The notes under the pieces: model-generated | The model's database searches: none | The model's input: the letters and a program-made list of their open reading frames with translations, nothing else | What the model was told of the DNA's origin: nothing | NCBI GenBank assembly: GCA_038851035.1 | Contig: JAWCLH010000009.1 | Span: 25,817 to 89,816, forward strand | Source of the DNA: Thermoplasmata archaeon | GTDB lineage: Archaea; Thermoplasmatota; DTKX01; VGTL01 | Reading direction: 5' to 3' | DNA length: 64,000 nucleotides | Shown: positions 25,525 through 33,862 of the stretch, one piece after another | Layout of the letters: every line of letters starts with the position of its first letter | How positions within the stretch are numbered: position 1 is the stretch's first letter | Made by a program: the position numbers and the translations under genes

Positions 25525-27567
25525 GTGGACGGCTCGCGAGCTGAGAATTCCTATCTCGAGGCCCCCGGCGGGAGGGCCCTCCTGCTAGGCAACGAGGCGA
25601 TCGCAAGGGGACTTCTCGAGGCCGGCGTGGACGCCTGCACCGGCTACCCCGGGACCCCCTCCACCGAGATACTCGAGATGCTCATAAAGGCGAGGCATCT
25701 GGGGCACTATGTCGAGTGGAGCACAAATGAGAAGGTCGCAGCGGAGGTGGCGATATCGGCCTCCCTGTGCGGCCTGCGCGCCAGCGTGTCCATGAAGGGC
25801 GTGGGGGTGAATGTCGCCTCGGAGCCCATCCAGGCGTTCACCTACATCGGCGCACCGGGGGGCTTCGTCCTCATAACCGCTGACGACCCCTCAATGAACA
25901 GTTCCCATAACGAGCAGGACAACCGCATCTTCGCCCGACAGGCCTATCTCCCCGTCATCGAGCCCTGTGGCGTGGCCGAGGCCAAGGAGGCGGCGCGTCT
26001 CGCCCTGCTTCTTTCCGAGCGCTGGCACCAGCCAGTGATGCTCCGCTCGACCACCGCCATTAGTCACTCGAGTGCGCCGGTCAAGCTCGGCCCTCTGCCA
26101 CAGAGACCCCGGAGGGGCACCTTCACAAGGGCTCCGGAGCGCTGGACCAACCTGCCGCAGAACGCACGCAGGATGCGTTGGGAGCTGCTCGAGAGGATGG
26201 CCAGAATCTCGCTCGATGTCGAAAACATTGAGCTGAACAGCCTATCTGGCCGAGGGGAGCTGGGATTCATCGCGTCTGGCGCGGCCCATCCAGTGCTCCT
26301 CGAGGCGCTCGAGGAGCTCGAGCTCGCTCGTGATGTGAGGGTCCTGAAGCTCTCCACGCCGTATCCCCTCCCGGAGAGGATGGTCTCCTCCCTTCTCGAC
26401 AGCTGCGAGAGGGTGCTCGTGGTGGAGGAGCTAGAGCCATTCGTCGAGGAGCAGGTGGGCGCGATCGCCCACAGGATGGGCTCGGAGACGCGTGTCGAGG
26501 GAAAGAGGGCGGCTCCGGAGCCTCGGCACCGGGCTCGTCCCGGCGCGGGCGGCAGGGCTCCACTGAGGGGACACGGGGCGGTACTCGCAAGCCACCTACC
26601 CATTCAGGGCGAGCTCACGGTCACACAGGTGGTCCGCGGAATCAGGAGCTTCCTTGGAATGGAGGCGCCTGCCCGTCCAGCGCCATGCGCGGGCGCTGTG
26701 GAGGTTCCCTCTGGCCGGTCAGGAATAGAAGGAACACCACGCGGTCCCGCGAGCGCTCCCTCGATTCCACCGAGGCCCCCTGTGCTGTGCGCCGGCTGCC
26801 TCCACAGGAACGCCTTCTTCGCCCTCAACATAGTTGAGCGGAGACTAGGGAGGGGAAAAAGGCTACTCAGGCCCTCCGACATTGGCTGCTACACATTGGG
26901 GTACCAGCCGCCCCTGAACGCTGTGGACTCGAACTTCTGCATGGGCGCGGGCGTGGGCCTCGGCTCGGGCCTGGGCCGCTTCAGCGGGGAGAGCGTGGTC
27001 GCCCAGGTCGGCGACTCGACCTTCTTCCACTCGGGCATCCCGGCGATTATCAATTCGGTGATGAACGGCTCGGACCTCGTGGTCCTTCTGCTCGACAACG
27101 GAACGACCGCTATGACGGGCCACCAGCCCCACCCCGGCACGGGCAGGAGGGCGGGCGGGGAGGCCACGCGGGCGGTGAGCATCGAGCGGGTGCTGAGGGC
27201 CTGCGGGGTCGCGGGGGTCTCGGTCGTCCCCGGCTGGAGCATCAGCAGGATCGCGCGGAGCGTTGAAAGAGCTGTGATGGATGGGGGAGTCAGGGCGGTA
27301 GTTGTCCGAGAGCCATGCGCCCTGCTCGTCCAGAGGGAGAGGAGGAAAAAGGGGAGGAGGGCGCCGGTCTGCAGGGTGGACCCGGAGAGGTGCAAGGGCT
27401 GCCTCCTGTGCATCACGCGCTTTGGATGCCCGGCGATGAAACCCTCCCAAACCGGCAAAAAAATGGAGATAGACCCAGGAATATGCTCCGGCTGCGGTGC
27501 CTGCCTGGACAAGAGCGTGTGCCCCCACGGGGCGATTCAAGGGGTAAGGGGGGGTGTGGCGCTTTGA
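25525..27567 (+). CDS. iorA: Indolepyruvate:ferredoxin oxidoreductase, alpha subunit
   Basis: The large subunit of the thiamine diphosphate enzyme that oxidatively decarboxylates aryl-pyruvates to aryl-acyl-CoA, reducing ferredoxin; about 680 residues. The N-terminal pyrimidine-binding domain has 'LLGNEAIARGLLEAGVDACTGYPGTPSTEI'. The C-terminal half has the diphosphate/Mg site GDSTFFHSGIPAI...DNGTTAMTGHQPHP. The end carries two [4Fe-4S] motifs, CKGCLLC...GCP and CSGCGACLDKSVCP; some spacing differs from classical ferredoxins, as is usual for IorA. Two Pro/Arg/Gly-rich inserts (about 26500-26590 and 26665-26785) are unusual. The stop overlaps the iorB start. Confidence 0.95.
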   Translation: MDGSRAENSYLEAPGGRALLLGNEAIARGLLEAGVDACTGYPGTPSTEILEMLIKARHLGHYVEWSTNEKVAAEVAISASLCGLRASVSMKGVGVNVASEPIQAFTYIGAPGGFVLITADDPSMNSSHNEQDNRIFARQAYLPVIEPCGVAEAKEAARLALLLSERWHQPVMLRSTTAISHSSAPVKLGPLPQRPRRGTFTRAPERWTNLPQNARRMRWELLERMARISLDVENIELNSLSGRGELGFIASGAAHPVLLEALEELELARDVRVLKLSTPYPLPERMVSSLLDSCERVLVVEELEPFVEEQVGAIAHRMGSETRVEGKRAAPEPRHRARPGAGGRAPLRGHGAVLASHLPIQGELTVTQVVRGIRSFLGMEAPARPAPCAGAVEVPSGRSGIEGTPRGPASAPSIPPRPPVLCAGCLHRNAFFALNIVERRLGRGKRLLRPSDIGCYTLGYQPPLNAVDSNFCMGAGVGLGSGLGRFSGESVVAQVGDSTFFHSGIPAIINSVMNGSDLVVLLLDNGTTAMTGHQPHPGTGRRAGGEATRAVSIERVLRACGVAGVSVVPGWSISRIARSVERAVMDGGVRAVVVREPCALLVQRERRKKGRRAPVCRVDPERCKGCLLCITRFGCPAMKPSQTGKKMEIDPGICSGCGACLDKSVCPHGAIQGVRGGVAL

Positions 27568-28274
27568 AAGACGGAACGCCGCCACGGGGAGCTCGTATTG
27601 GCACGGCCAAATTGAGGCAGTTCCGGGAGTCCGTCGCCCGACGCACCTACAACATCGTCCTCACTGGCGTGGGGGGACAGGGCGTCGTCACTGCGGCCCG
27701 GGTGCTCGCGGAGGCAGCGCTGGCCTCCGGCCTCGACCTCAGAATGTTCGGCTCCTACGGGATGGCCCAGAGAGGTGGAGCCGTTTCGGTCCACCTGAGA
27801 CTCGGGGGAAGGGTGCTGAACGCGCGTGTGGAGGAGGGGACGGCAAGCCTCATCGTCGGGCTCGAGCTGCTCGAGACGGTGCGCAGCCTACCCCTGCTCG
27901 CGCCTGACGGTATCGTCATCGCCACCAAAAGGCTGATTCCCCCGGCTGGTACGGTGATGAGAGGAGGAGCGGATGGGCTTCTCAAGCTCCTCTGCGACCT
28001 GCCAGGCTCCCTTATACTGGACGCAGAGGCCCTCGCCGGCGCGGCGGGCACGCGTGGCGTAAGCGCTGTGCTTCTGGGAGCAGCGTCTCGAGTGCCCGGG
28101 TTCCCCGTCCGTGAGGAGGCGCTCGAGAGCTTGGTTGCGGTGGACGCGGGCGCCGAGAGGGAGGAGGCCCTCCGCGCTTTCAGGAGGGGGAGGAGGGAGG
28201 CTGTGGAGTACTTCAAAACCCAGGTCGCTCGGAGGGAGCTGGAGGGGGGAGGGTCATGGGTGGATGGGGAGTGA
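27564..28274 (+). CDS. iorB: Indolepyruvate:ferredoxin oxidoreductase, beta subunit
   Basis: The gamma-domain-type subunit that completes IorAB. 'YNIVLTGVGGQGVVTAARVLAEAAL' and 'MFGSYGMAQRGGAVSVHLRLG' are diagnostic of 2-oxoacid:ferredoxin oxidoreductase gamma/IorB proteins. TTG 27564 gives 236 residues and overlaps the iorA stop in the four bases TTGA; TTG 27612 is an alternative, closer to the usual size of about 200. The open frame extends upstream into iorA, but that part is not IorB-like. IorA and IorB must assemble, so overlap helps equal synthesis. Confidence 0.92.
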   Translation: MKDGTPPRGARIGTAKLRQFRESVARRTYNIVLTGVGGQGVVTAARVLAEAALASGLDLRMFGSYGMAQRGGAVSVHLRLGGRVLNARVEEGTASLIVGLELLETVRSLPLLAPDGIVIATKRLIPPAGTVMRGGADGLLKLLCDLPGSLILDAEALAGAAGTRGVSAVLLGAASRVPGFPVREEALESLVAVDAGAEREEALRAFRRGRREAVEYFKTQVARRELEGGGSWVDGE

Positions 28275-28350
28275 GTGGACGGGCACATTCGCGGTTGGGA
28301 AACGGAGGGCGGGGAGGTGGGGAGCGGGGGATAGAAGGAGGTCTTAATAG

Positions 28351-29040
28351 ATGAGAAAGCTCTTCTTCACCGCCTCTCTTTGCACGGGCTGCAGGGCCTG
28401 CGAGGTCGCTTGCTCTTTTAAAAAGGAGGGCATCTTCTCGCCCGCGCTCTCCCGCATAAGGGTCGTCAGGCTCGACGAGGAGGGACTAGACATCCCGACG
28501 GGCTGCGAGCACTGTGAAGACGCGCCTTGCATCAGAATATGCCCCGTGAGGGCCCTCAAGAGGAGGCCGGAGACGGGAGCGGTGGTGGTCGACGGCGACA
28601 GGTGCATCGGCTGCAAACAGTGCATGGTTGTCTGCCCATTCGGTGCAGTGCACTTCAGCCACGCCTCGGGCAGAATCTTCAAGTGCGATTTGTGCAACGG
28701 AGACCCAGAGTGCGTGAAGTGGTGCTTCACCGGCGCGGTCAGCTTCTGCGAGGAGGCGGGTGTGCCACGGGCGAAGAGACACAGATTCGCGCACAAGCAC
28801 ATGGCCCTGACGAAGGACTTATGGTCTCCCGCGGCTCCACAGGCCAATGAAACCAGAGGTATTGGCAAGACGGTGGATAGAGAGGGCTCCCGGAGAGGAT
28901 ACGGGGAGGGGGGGAGTGGGGAGGCGCTGGGGGGCGGGAGCGGAGGGGCAGGGCCCAGCGGTGAAAGGCGGGTCAGTAAAACTAGCGGAGAGGGCCCCGA
29001 TGAAGGGACGGGTGGCCCGGGAGGGGGTGGCGGGGCTTGA
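28351..29040 (+). CDS. Polyferredoxin-type 4[4Fe-4S] electron-transfer subunit, linked to AOR
   Basis: A DmsB/HycB-like iron-sulfur protein. The first about 155 residues contain four Cys clusters: CTGCRACEVAC, CEHCEDAPCIRICP, CIGCKQCMVVCP and CDLCNGDPECVKWC. A tail of about 60 residues (from 28850) is Gly/Arg/Ser-rich and low-complexity. ATG 28351 follows the strong ribosome site AAGGAGGT. The stop overlaps the AOR start (TTGA, 29037-29040). Ferredoxin-like partners of this type sit beside AOR genes in many archaea and bacteria and carry electrons from the tungsten enzyme. Confidence 0.9.
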   Translation: MRKLFFTASLCTGCRACEVACSFKKEGIFSPALSRIRVVRLDEEGLDIPTGCEHCEDAPCIRICPVRALKRRPETGAVVVDGDRCIGCKQCMVVCPFGAVHFSHASGRIFKCDLCNGDPECVKWCFTGAVSFCEEAGVPRAKRHRFAHKHMALTKDLWSPAAPQANETRGIGKTVDREGSRRGYGEGGSGEALGGGSGGAGPSGERRVSKTSGEGPDEGTGGPGGGGGA

Positions 29041-31109
29041 GCTTCAAGTACGGCGCCTTCGCGGGCTCGCTCCTCTTCGTCGACCTTGGAAAGGGGACGG
29101 CGAAGAGGGTGCCGCTCGAGAGGCACTGGTGCGAGCTCTATCTGGGGGGGAGGGGGAGGGACGCTAGAGTTCTGTTCGAGAAGCAGGACCCGTCGACCGG
29201 CCCTCTCGACCCCGCGAGCCTCGTCCTCATCTCCACTGGCCCCCTGACGGGCCTACTAGGTCCAACGACGGGCAGGCTGAACGTGGCCGGCCGCTCGCCT
29301 CTGACGGGTATCTACGGGAACTCCAACGCCGGCACGAATTTCGGTCCGGAGCTGAAATTCGCCGGCTACGACGGCATCGTCCTCACTGGCCGCTCGCCCC
29401 GGCCCGTCAGGCTGAGCATCCAGGATGACGATGTCAGGCTGAAGGACGCCAGCGAGCTATGGGGCGAGGGCGTTTTCGAGACCACCGCTCGAATTCTCGA
29501 GGAGGAGGGTCCGGAGGCGAGGGTCGCCGCAATCGGTCCCGCCGCGGAGAACGGCGTTCTCTTCGGCTCAGTCATTTTCGATTTCTGGGACGCCGCGGCC
29601 CGGACTGGGCTCGGGACGGTGCTCGCCTCCAAGAACCTAAAGGCCGTGTCCGTCCAGGGCACGGGAGCGATTCGCGTTGCTGACCCGAAGGCCTATTATG
29701 AGGCTGCGCGCGAGGGCTGGCTCGCGGTTCTCGAGGACCCGGGCTTTAGAACGGGCGAGCATTCGGCGCTTGGGACGAGCATATGCGTGAACTGGGGGAA
29801 CGCGCAGGGCTGGCTCCCAACGCGCAACTTCCGTGAGAGCTGGTTCGAGGGCGCGGATAGAATCAGCGGCGAGGAGTTCAGGGACGTCTTCTCGACTCGC
29901 GAGGCGCCCCTTCCGGCGGGAAGGGCGTGCTTCTCCTGCCCAAACCGGTGCAAGAGGTACGGTAGAATCGACGAGGGTAAATACGCCGGCACGAGGGGGA
30001 ACATCGAGTTCGAGGGCGTCGCGGCCTTCGGCTCGAAGTGCGGCGTGGATGATTTGGGCGCGGTTTTCCACGCCTACATGCTTGCCAACGACTACGGCAT
30101 GGACTGCATAACCTGCGGCAACACGATCGCGCTCTTCATGGAGTGCATCGAGAGGGGTCTGCTCGAGGATGAGGGTCTGGGGCTTAGGTTTGGCTGCGCG
30201 GACGCCATGGTCGAGATGGTCCACAGAATCGCGAACCGCGAGGGGAGGCTCGGGGAGCTTGGCTCGCAAGGGAGCGAGAGGGCAGCAGCGGCAATAGGGA
30301 AAGGGGCAGAGGCGCTCCTTAACACGATTAAGGGGCTTGAGACCATCGCCTGCGACCCGAGGGCCGCCAAGGCATTCGGCTTCGGCTTCGCGGTTGCGAG
30401 CAGGGGCTCGGACCACCTGAGGGCCCATCCTGTCTTCGAGATGCTCAGGAAGCCTCCTGAGGTCGGAAGGGAACTTTTCGGCTCGCCCGAGGCTGTCGAG
30501 CTGAGGAAGTACGGCGGGAAGGTCAGGCTCGTGGCTTGGCACGAGAATCTCGCCGCTGTCACGGACTCCGCAGGTAGCTGCCGCTTCATGCATGCCTCCT
30601 ACTACGCCCAGTATCCCATTCCCGAGCTAATGAACAAGTATGCTAAGAGGAAGAGGGCCGTGGTTCACTCAATCAAGTACCACAAATGGATAGAGGCCGC
30701 GACGGGAATTCCGATGAGCTATGAAGGACTGATGGAGTTCGGGGACAGGATAATCAACCTCGAGAGGGCCCTGAACCTGCGGTGGGGCCTCAGGAGGGAA
30801 CAGGACACCCTGCCCCGTCGCTTCCTTACAGAAAGGATACCAAAAGGGCCGGCGAAGGGCGAGCTCTTCGAGCCACGAATTCTCGAAGAGATGCTGGTGG
30901 AATACTATAAAATCCGAGGCTGGGACCCCCGCACGGGCTACCCGTACGAGGAGAGGCTCGCCTCGCTCGGAATGGAGGACGTGGCCGCGGCTCTGAAGGA
31001 GAGGGGACTCCTCTCGCCCGGCGGCGCGCCAGAGCAAGCTCAGCCCTTCAGAGACCCACTCGCCCATCGCCCGGAGCCGGGCCCCGGTGAGAACGCCTCG
31101 AGGGGATAG
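29037..31109 (+). CDS. aor: Tungsten-containing aldehyde:ferredoxin oxidoreductase
   Basis: Oxidises aldehydes to acids, reducing ferredoxin, with a tungsten bis-pyranopterin and one [4Fe-4S] cluster; 690 residues. The N-terminal domain has LYLGGRGRDARVL and 'STGPLTGLLGPTTGRLNVAGRSPLTGIYG', pterin-binding regions of the family. The cluster ligands are C298, C301 and C305 (CFSCPNRC) and C515 (GSCRFM), matching the CxxCxxxC plus distal Cys of characterised AORs. TTG 29037 overlaps the polyferredoxin stop. Placement after iorAB suggests that aryl-acetaldehydes formed by IorAB are its substrates, though AOR, FOR and GAPOR cannot be told apart here. Confidence 0.94.
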   Translation: MSFKYGAFAGSLLFVDLGKGTAKRVPLERHWCELYLGGRGRDARVLFEKQDPSTGPLDPASLVLISTGPLTGLLGPTTGRLNVAGRSPLTGIYGNSNAGTNFGPELKFAGYDGIVLTGRSPRPVRLSIQDDDVRLKDASELWGEGVFETTARILEEEGPEARVAAIGPAAENGVLFGSVIFDFWDAAARTGLGTVLASKNLKAVSVQGTGAIRVADPKAYYEAAREGWLAVLEDPGFRTGEHSALGTSICVNWGNAQGWLPTRNFRESWFEGADRISGEEFRDVFSTREAPLPAGRACFSCPNRCKRYGRIDEGKYAGTRGNIEFEGVAAFGSKCGVDDLGAVFHAYMLANDYGMDCITCGNTIALFMECIERGLLEDEGLGLRFGCADAMVEMVHRIANREGRLGELGSQGSERAAAAIGKGAEALLNTIKGLETIACDPRAAKAFGFGFAVASRGSDHLRAHPVFEMLRKPPEVGRELFGSPEAVELRKYGGKVRLVAWHENLAAVTDSAGSCRFMHASYYAQYPIPELMNKYAKRKRAVVHSIKYHKWIEAATGIPMSYEGLMEFGDRIINLERALNLRWGLRREQDTLPRRFLTERIPKGPAKGELFEPRILEEMLVEYYKIRGWDPRTGYPYEERLASLGMEDVAAALKERGLLSPGGAPEQAQPFRDPLAHRPEPGPGENASRG

Positions 31110-31110
31110 A

Positions 31111-31335
31111 GTGCCGGTGTGCAAATTATGCGGGCAGCGCATTGATCTCTCCAGAACGGGCATCAGGGCGCGCAGGTGCGGCTCCTGCGGGGCAGTGGTC
31201 TGCGACGAGCACTACAGCTGCGAGCGGGGCCTCTGCTCCCCCTGTGCCGGCCTGCCGGTGAGGATAAAAAGGCGCTCGTTCATCAGGAAGCGCCGAGTGG
31301 AGCTTCGAGGGGGACATGGGGAGGGAGGAGGATAG
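31111..31335 (+). CDS. Small zinc-ribbon/treble-clef protein
   Basis: About 74 residues with many paired cysteines: CKLCGQ, CGSCGAVVCDEHY, CERGLCSPC. The two to three CxxC knuckles plus His indicate one or two zinc sites. The last third is very basic (RIKRRSFIRKRR). GTG 31111 follows GAGGGG and lies directly behind the AOR stop; GTG 31087 is an overlapping alternative. It sits between AOR and the MoaD-like gene. A role in cofactor insertion or assembly is possible but unproven. Confidence 0.75.
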   Translation: MPVCKLCGQRIDLSRTGIRARRCGSCGAVVCDEHYSCERGLCSPCAGLPVRIKRRSFIRKRRVELRGGHGEGGG

Positions 31336-31391
31336 AGGCCTTCCCTGAGCCGGGCTGGGGCCCGCGCGGGGCGCACCGGGAGGTCTGAAAG

Positions 31392-31664
31392 GTGAATAAA
31401 ATAACTGTGACCGTGCGCTATCTTGGGACCTTCTCCCAGCTCACGGGAAAGAGGGAGGAGACACTTGGGCTGGAGGAGGGCGCGACGGTCGGGGAGCTCG
31501 CAAGGCTACTAGGGCTCAAATACGGCAGGGAGCTCAGAAGGAGGCTGGAGGATGGGGAGTCCCGTCCAGTGTTATTCATCGTGGACGGGAGCCCCGCTCC
31601 ATCCGAGCGGCGGCTTGGCAACGGGGAGCTCGTTCTTGTCACCTACCCTGCGGGAGGTGGATGA
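31392..31664 (+). CDS. MoaD/ThiS-family ubiquitin-like sulfur carrier
   Basis: A 90-residue beta-grasp protein ending in Gly-Gly-Gly (TYPAGGG), whose C-terminal glycine is adenylated and thiocarboxylated in this family. The body reads 'ITVTVRYLGTFSQLTGKREETLGLEEGATVGELARLL' and '...LVTYPAGGG'. MoaD supplies sulfur for molybdopterin; archaeal relatives (SAMPs) can also tag proteins. Being last in the AOR operon, a pterin role for the tungsten enzyme is the best guess. The MoaE partner is not in the window. GTG 31392 follows GGGAGG. Confidence 0.85.
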   Translation: MNKITVTVRYLGTFSQLTGKREETLGLEEGATVGELARLLGLKYGRELRRRLEDGESRPVLFIVDGSPAPSERRLGNGELVLVTYPAGGG

Positions 31665-31804
31665 GGCGGCTGGAGGGTTGGGCGATGGGCGGGCTGGATT
31701 CTATTGGATACTCACTGGAGCGGGGGTCTGGAGCGAGATTCTAGAGGGGGGTTTGGCACGCTGCCCTTCATTTTTACCCCTCCATTTTGATGCTCTCATG
31801 CCGG

Positions 31805-31933
31805 CTTTTATTTAAAATATAGAAAGTACCCCCACCACAATAGCTTAAACCCTGAAAAACGATACCCCCAGCTAGTCTGGGACTGCTATCCAGCGGAAAA
31901 ATCGACCCCGACGCCACTGGGGTCTGGGGTGGC
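31805..31933 (+). promoter_or_regulatory. TATA box and hairpin-rich leader of the THEP1-Trm1 genes
   Basis: An AT-rich TATA-like stretch (TTTTATTTAAAATATAG, about 31804-31820) lies roughly 115 bases before ATG 31934, so the transcript should have a leader of about 90 bases, unlike most genes here. The leader holds two possible hairpins: CCCAG...CTGGG (31867-31881, loop of five) and GACCCC...GGGGTC (six-pair stem, about 31914-31934, reaching the start). The region 31665-31803 shows no gene. Confidence 0.4.
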
Positions 31934-32491
31934 ATGGTGAGACAGTTAGGTAAGGGAATTAAAATAGGCATCACGGGCCTTCCTGGCGCGGGCAAGACCC
32001 AGGCCCTCATCAAAGTAATCGAGATTCTGGAGGGCGAGGGGGAGGTTGTCGGTGGGATGATAACTAAGCCCATCATGGAGAAGAACAGGCGCACGGGCTT
32101 CACTGTCATGAACTGGTTGACCAAGGAGGAGGCGGTGCTCGCCCACATCAACATCCAGTCTAAAGTGATGGTCGGCAAGTACGGGGTCGACCTAGACGCA
32201 CTTGAGAGAATCGGCGTGAAAGCGATTGACGACGCTGCGGAGAAGGCAGACGTCATCATCGTCGATGAGGTCGGCAAGATGGAGGTTGAGAGCGACAAGT
32301 TCGTGGCGGCTGTCAAGAACGCGCTCGAGACCTCCAAGCCATTCATCCTGACCCTGCACAAGAAGTCCCGGAACCCACTGTTGCAGGACATCCGCAGGCG
32401 CGACGACATCCGCATTCTGGAGGTCACGCCCATAAACCGGAACCTCCTGCCCTACAAAATCATCAAGCTCCTCAAGGGGGAGCTGCTCTGA
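31934..32491 (+). CDS. THEP1-family nucleoside-triphosphatase
   Basis: A 185-residue P-loop NTPase of the THEP1 (UPF0334) family, which hydrolyses NTPs slowly and whose role is unsettled. Walker A is GLPGAGKTQ (residues 15-23). 'VVGGMITKPIMEKNRRTGF' is the family signature, Walker B is VIIVDEVGKME, and 'FILTLHKKSRNPLLQDIRRR' closes it. The length is normal. It ends one base before the Trm1 ATG, so the two genes are co-transcribed and probably coupled. Confidence 0.9.
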   Translation: MVRQLGKGIKIGITGLPGAGKTQALIKVIEILEGEGEVVGGMITKPIMEKNRRTGFTVMNWLTKEEAVLAHINIQSKVMVGKYGVDLDALERIGVKAIDDAAEKADVIIVDEVGKMEVESDKFVAAVKNALETSKPFILTLHKKSRNPLLQDIRRRDDIRILEVTPINRNLLPYKIIKLLKGELL

Positions 32492-32492
32492 G

Positions 32493-33737
32493 ATGCACGA
32501 GCTGGTCGAGGGCGCAGCGAGGCTGCTCGTGCCCCGTGTGGGCCCGGCCCGCGGGCCGGCGTCGTCGAGGACGCCCGTGTTCCACAACCCCGCGATGGCG
32601 CCCGCGAGGGACCTCTGCACGCTTTTCGTCGCGGCAGCGGGCGGGGCGCTGGGCCGGCGGCTCAGGGCGGTGGACGGTCTCGCCGGAACGGGCGTCAGGG
32701 CCATCCGTCTGGCCCTCGAGACCGGTCTGGACTTTGAGGCCCTCGTCGCCAACGACAGGAGCCGCGAGGCCCACGAGCTGATTCTCAGGAACATCGCCCT
32801 GAACGGCCTGGGGGGGCTGGTGAGCGCGTCGCGGAGCGACCTGCGCGCCCTCCTCTATCAGGAGCGCTTCGACTACATTGACATCGACCCGTTCGGCTCC
32901 CCGGCGCCATTCCTCCAGCCGGCCGCGGCGTCCGTCAGGCACGGGGGCCTCATCGGCCTGACCGCCACCGACACCGGCCCGCTCTGCGGCACCAATCCGC
33001 GGACCTGCCTGCGCCGCTATCAGGCCCTGTCCGCCCGCTCCGAATACATGCACGAGACGGCCGCTCGAATTCTCATCGGCTTCTGCGTCCGGAGCGCAGC
33101 CGGAATCGACATCGCCCTCAGACCCGTTCTTGTCCACTCGGGAGACCACTACATTCGCGTCTACCTCAAGGCCCTGAGGAGTCCCGCGAGGGCCGCGGAG
33201 GTGCTCGGGGAGCTTGGCTACGTGGGTCCGGGCAGGGAGATGACCCCTTATATTCCGGAACCCGGACGATTCGCAGCTCCTTTCCATGTCCCCGGCGGTC
33301 CCGGCGCCGGGGCGGGAGGAGGCCATGGGGGAGAGAGAGGGACCGAATTCGCCGGCCCCCTCTGGCTCGGGGAACTCTTCGATCGCGGGCTACTGGACGG
33401 GGTGCTCGAGGCCTTCAGAAAAAGATCCCGCGGGGGGCCGCCGCTCGCCCGCGAGCAGCAGCTCGCAAAGACCCTCTCGGCGATGGACGAAGAGGCAGGG
33501 ATGCCGCCCTTCTTCTACGAACTGGACGCGGTTGTGAGGGGCAGCCGCACCGGACCGCCCGGCCTGTCCGCGATGCTCGAGGCCCTGCGCGCCGCGGGCT
33601 TCAGGGCGTCGAGAACGCACTTCTGCCCCACGGGCTTTCGGACGGACGCCCCGCCTGAGGAGGTCAGGAGGCTGGCGGTCGAAGCAGCCCTGAGGCGGCG
33701 AGGGGACATGGGGCGTGGAGTGCTGCGAGGGCATTGA
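32493..33737 (+). CDS. trm1: tRNA (guanine(26)-N2)-dimethyltransferase Trm1
   Basis: Methylates G26 of tRNA using SAM; 414 residues. It shows 'VFHNPAMAPARDL' at the N-terminus, the SAM site VDGLAGTGVRAIRLALE, 'NDRSREAHELILRNIALNG', the catalytic-loop motif DYIDIDPFGSPAPFL (motif IV-like DPFG) and 'TATDTGPLCGTNPRTCLRRY'. The C-terminal domain contains a Gly-rich insert (about 33280-33352). The normal archaeal zinc-binding Cys set near the end of the core is not obvious. It is coupled to THEP1 upstream. Confidence 0.94.
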   Translation: MHELVEGAARLLVPRVGPARGPASSRTPVFHNPAMAPARDLCTLFVAAAGGALGRRLRAVDGLAGTGVRAIRLALETGLDFEALVANDRSREAHELILRNIALNGLGGLVSASRSDLRALLYQERFDYIDIDPFGSPAPFLQPAAASVRHGGLIGLTATDTGPLCGTNPRTCLRRYQALSARSEYMHETAARILIGFCVRSAAGIDIALRPVLVHSGDHYIRVYLKALRSPARAAEVLGELGYVGPGREMTPYIPEPGRFAAPFHVPGGPGAGAGGGHGGERGTEFAGPLWLGELFDRGLLDGVLEAFRKRSRGGPPLAREQQLAKTLSAMDEEAGMPPFFYELDAVVRGSRTGPPGLSAMLEALRAAGFRASRTHFCPTGFRTDAPPEEVRRLAVEAALRRRGDMGRGVLRGH

Positions 33738-33827
33738 TGGCACTGAGCGGGGCGTTGGTCTCGCAAACCGCTGCCGGGGCCAGGTTGATTTGCCTCCGCC
33801 CGACATGTCCGACAGTATCGGTCAAAC

Positions 33828-33837
33828 AGTATTTATC
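33828..33837 (+). promoter_or_regulatory. TATA box of the three-helix membrane protein gene
   Basis: AGTATTTATC is centred about 28-30 bases before ATG 33863 / GTG 33860. The frame is open upstream into trm1, but this spacing favours a leaderless start here. Confidence 0.5.
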
Positions 33838-33862
33838 AATGGAGCTCGATTATCATTCCGTG

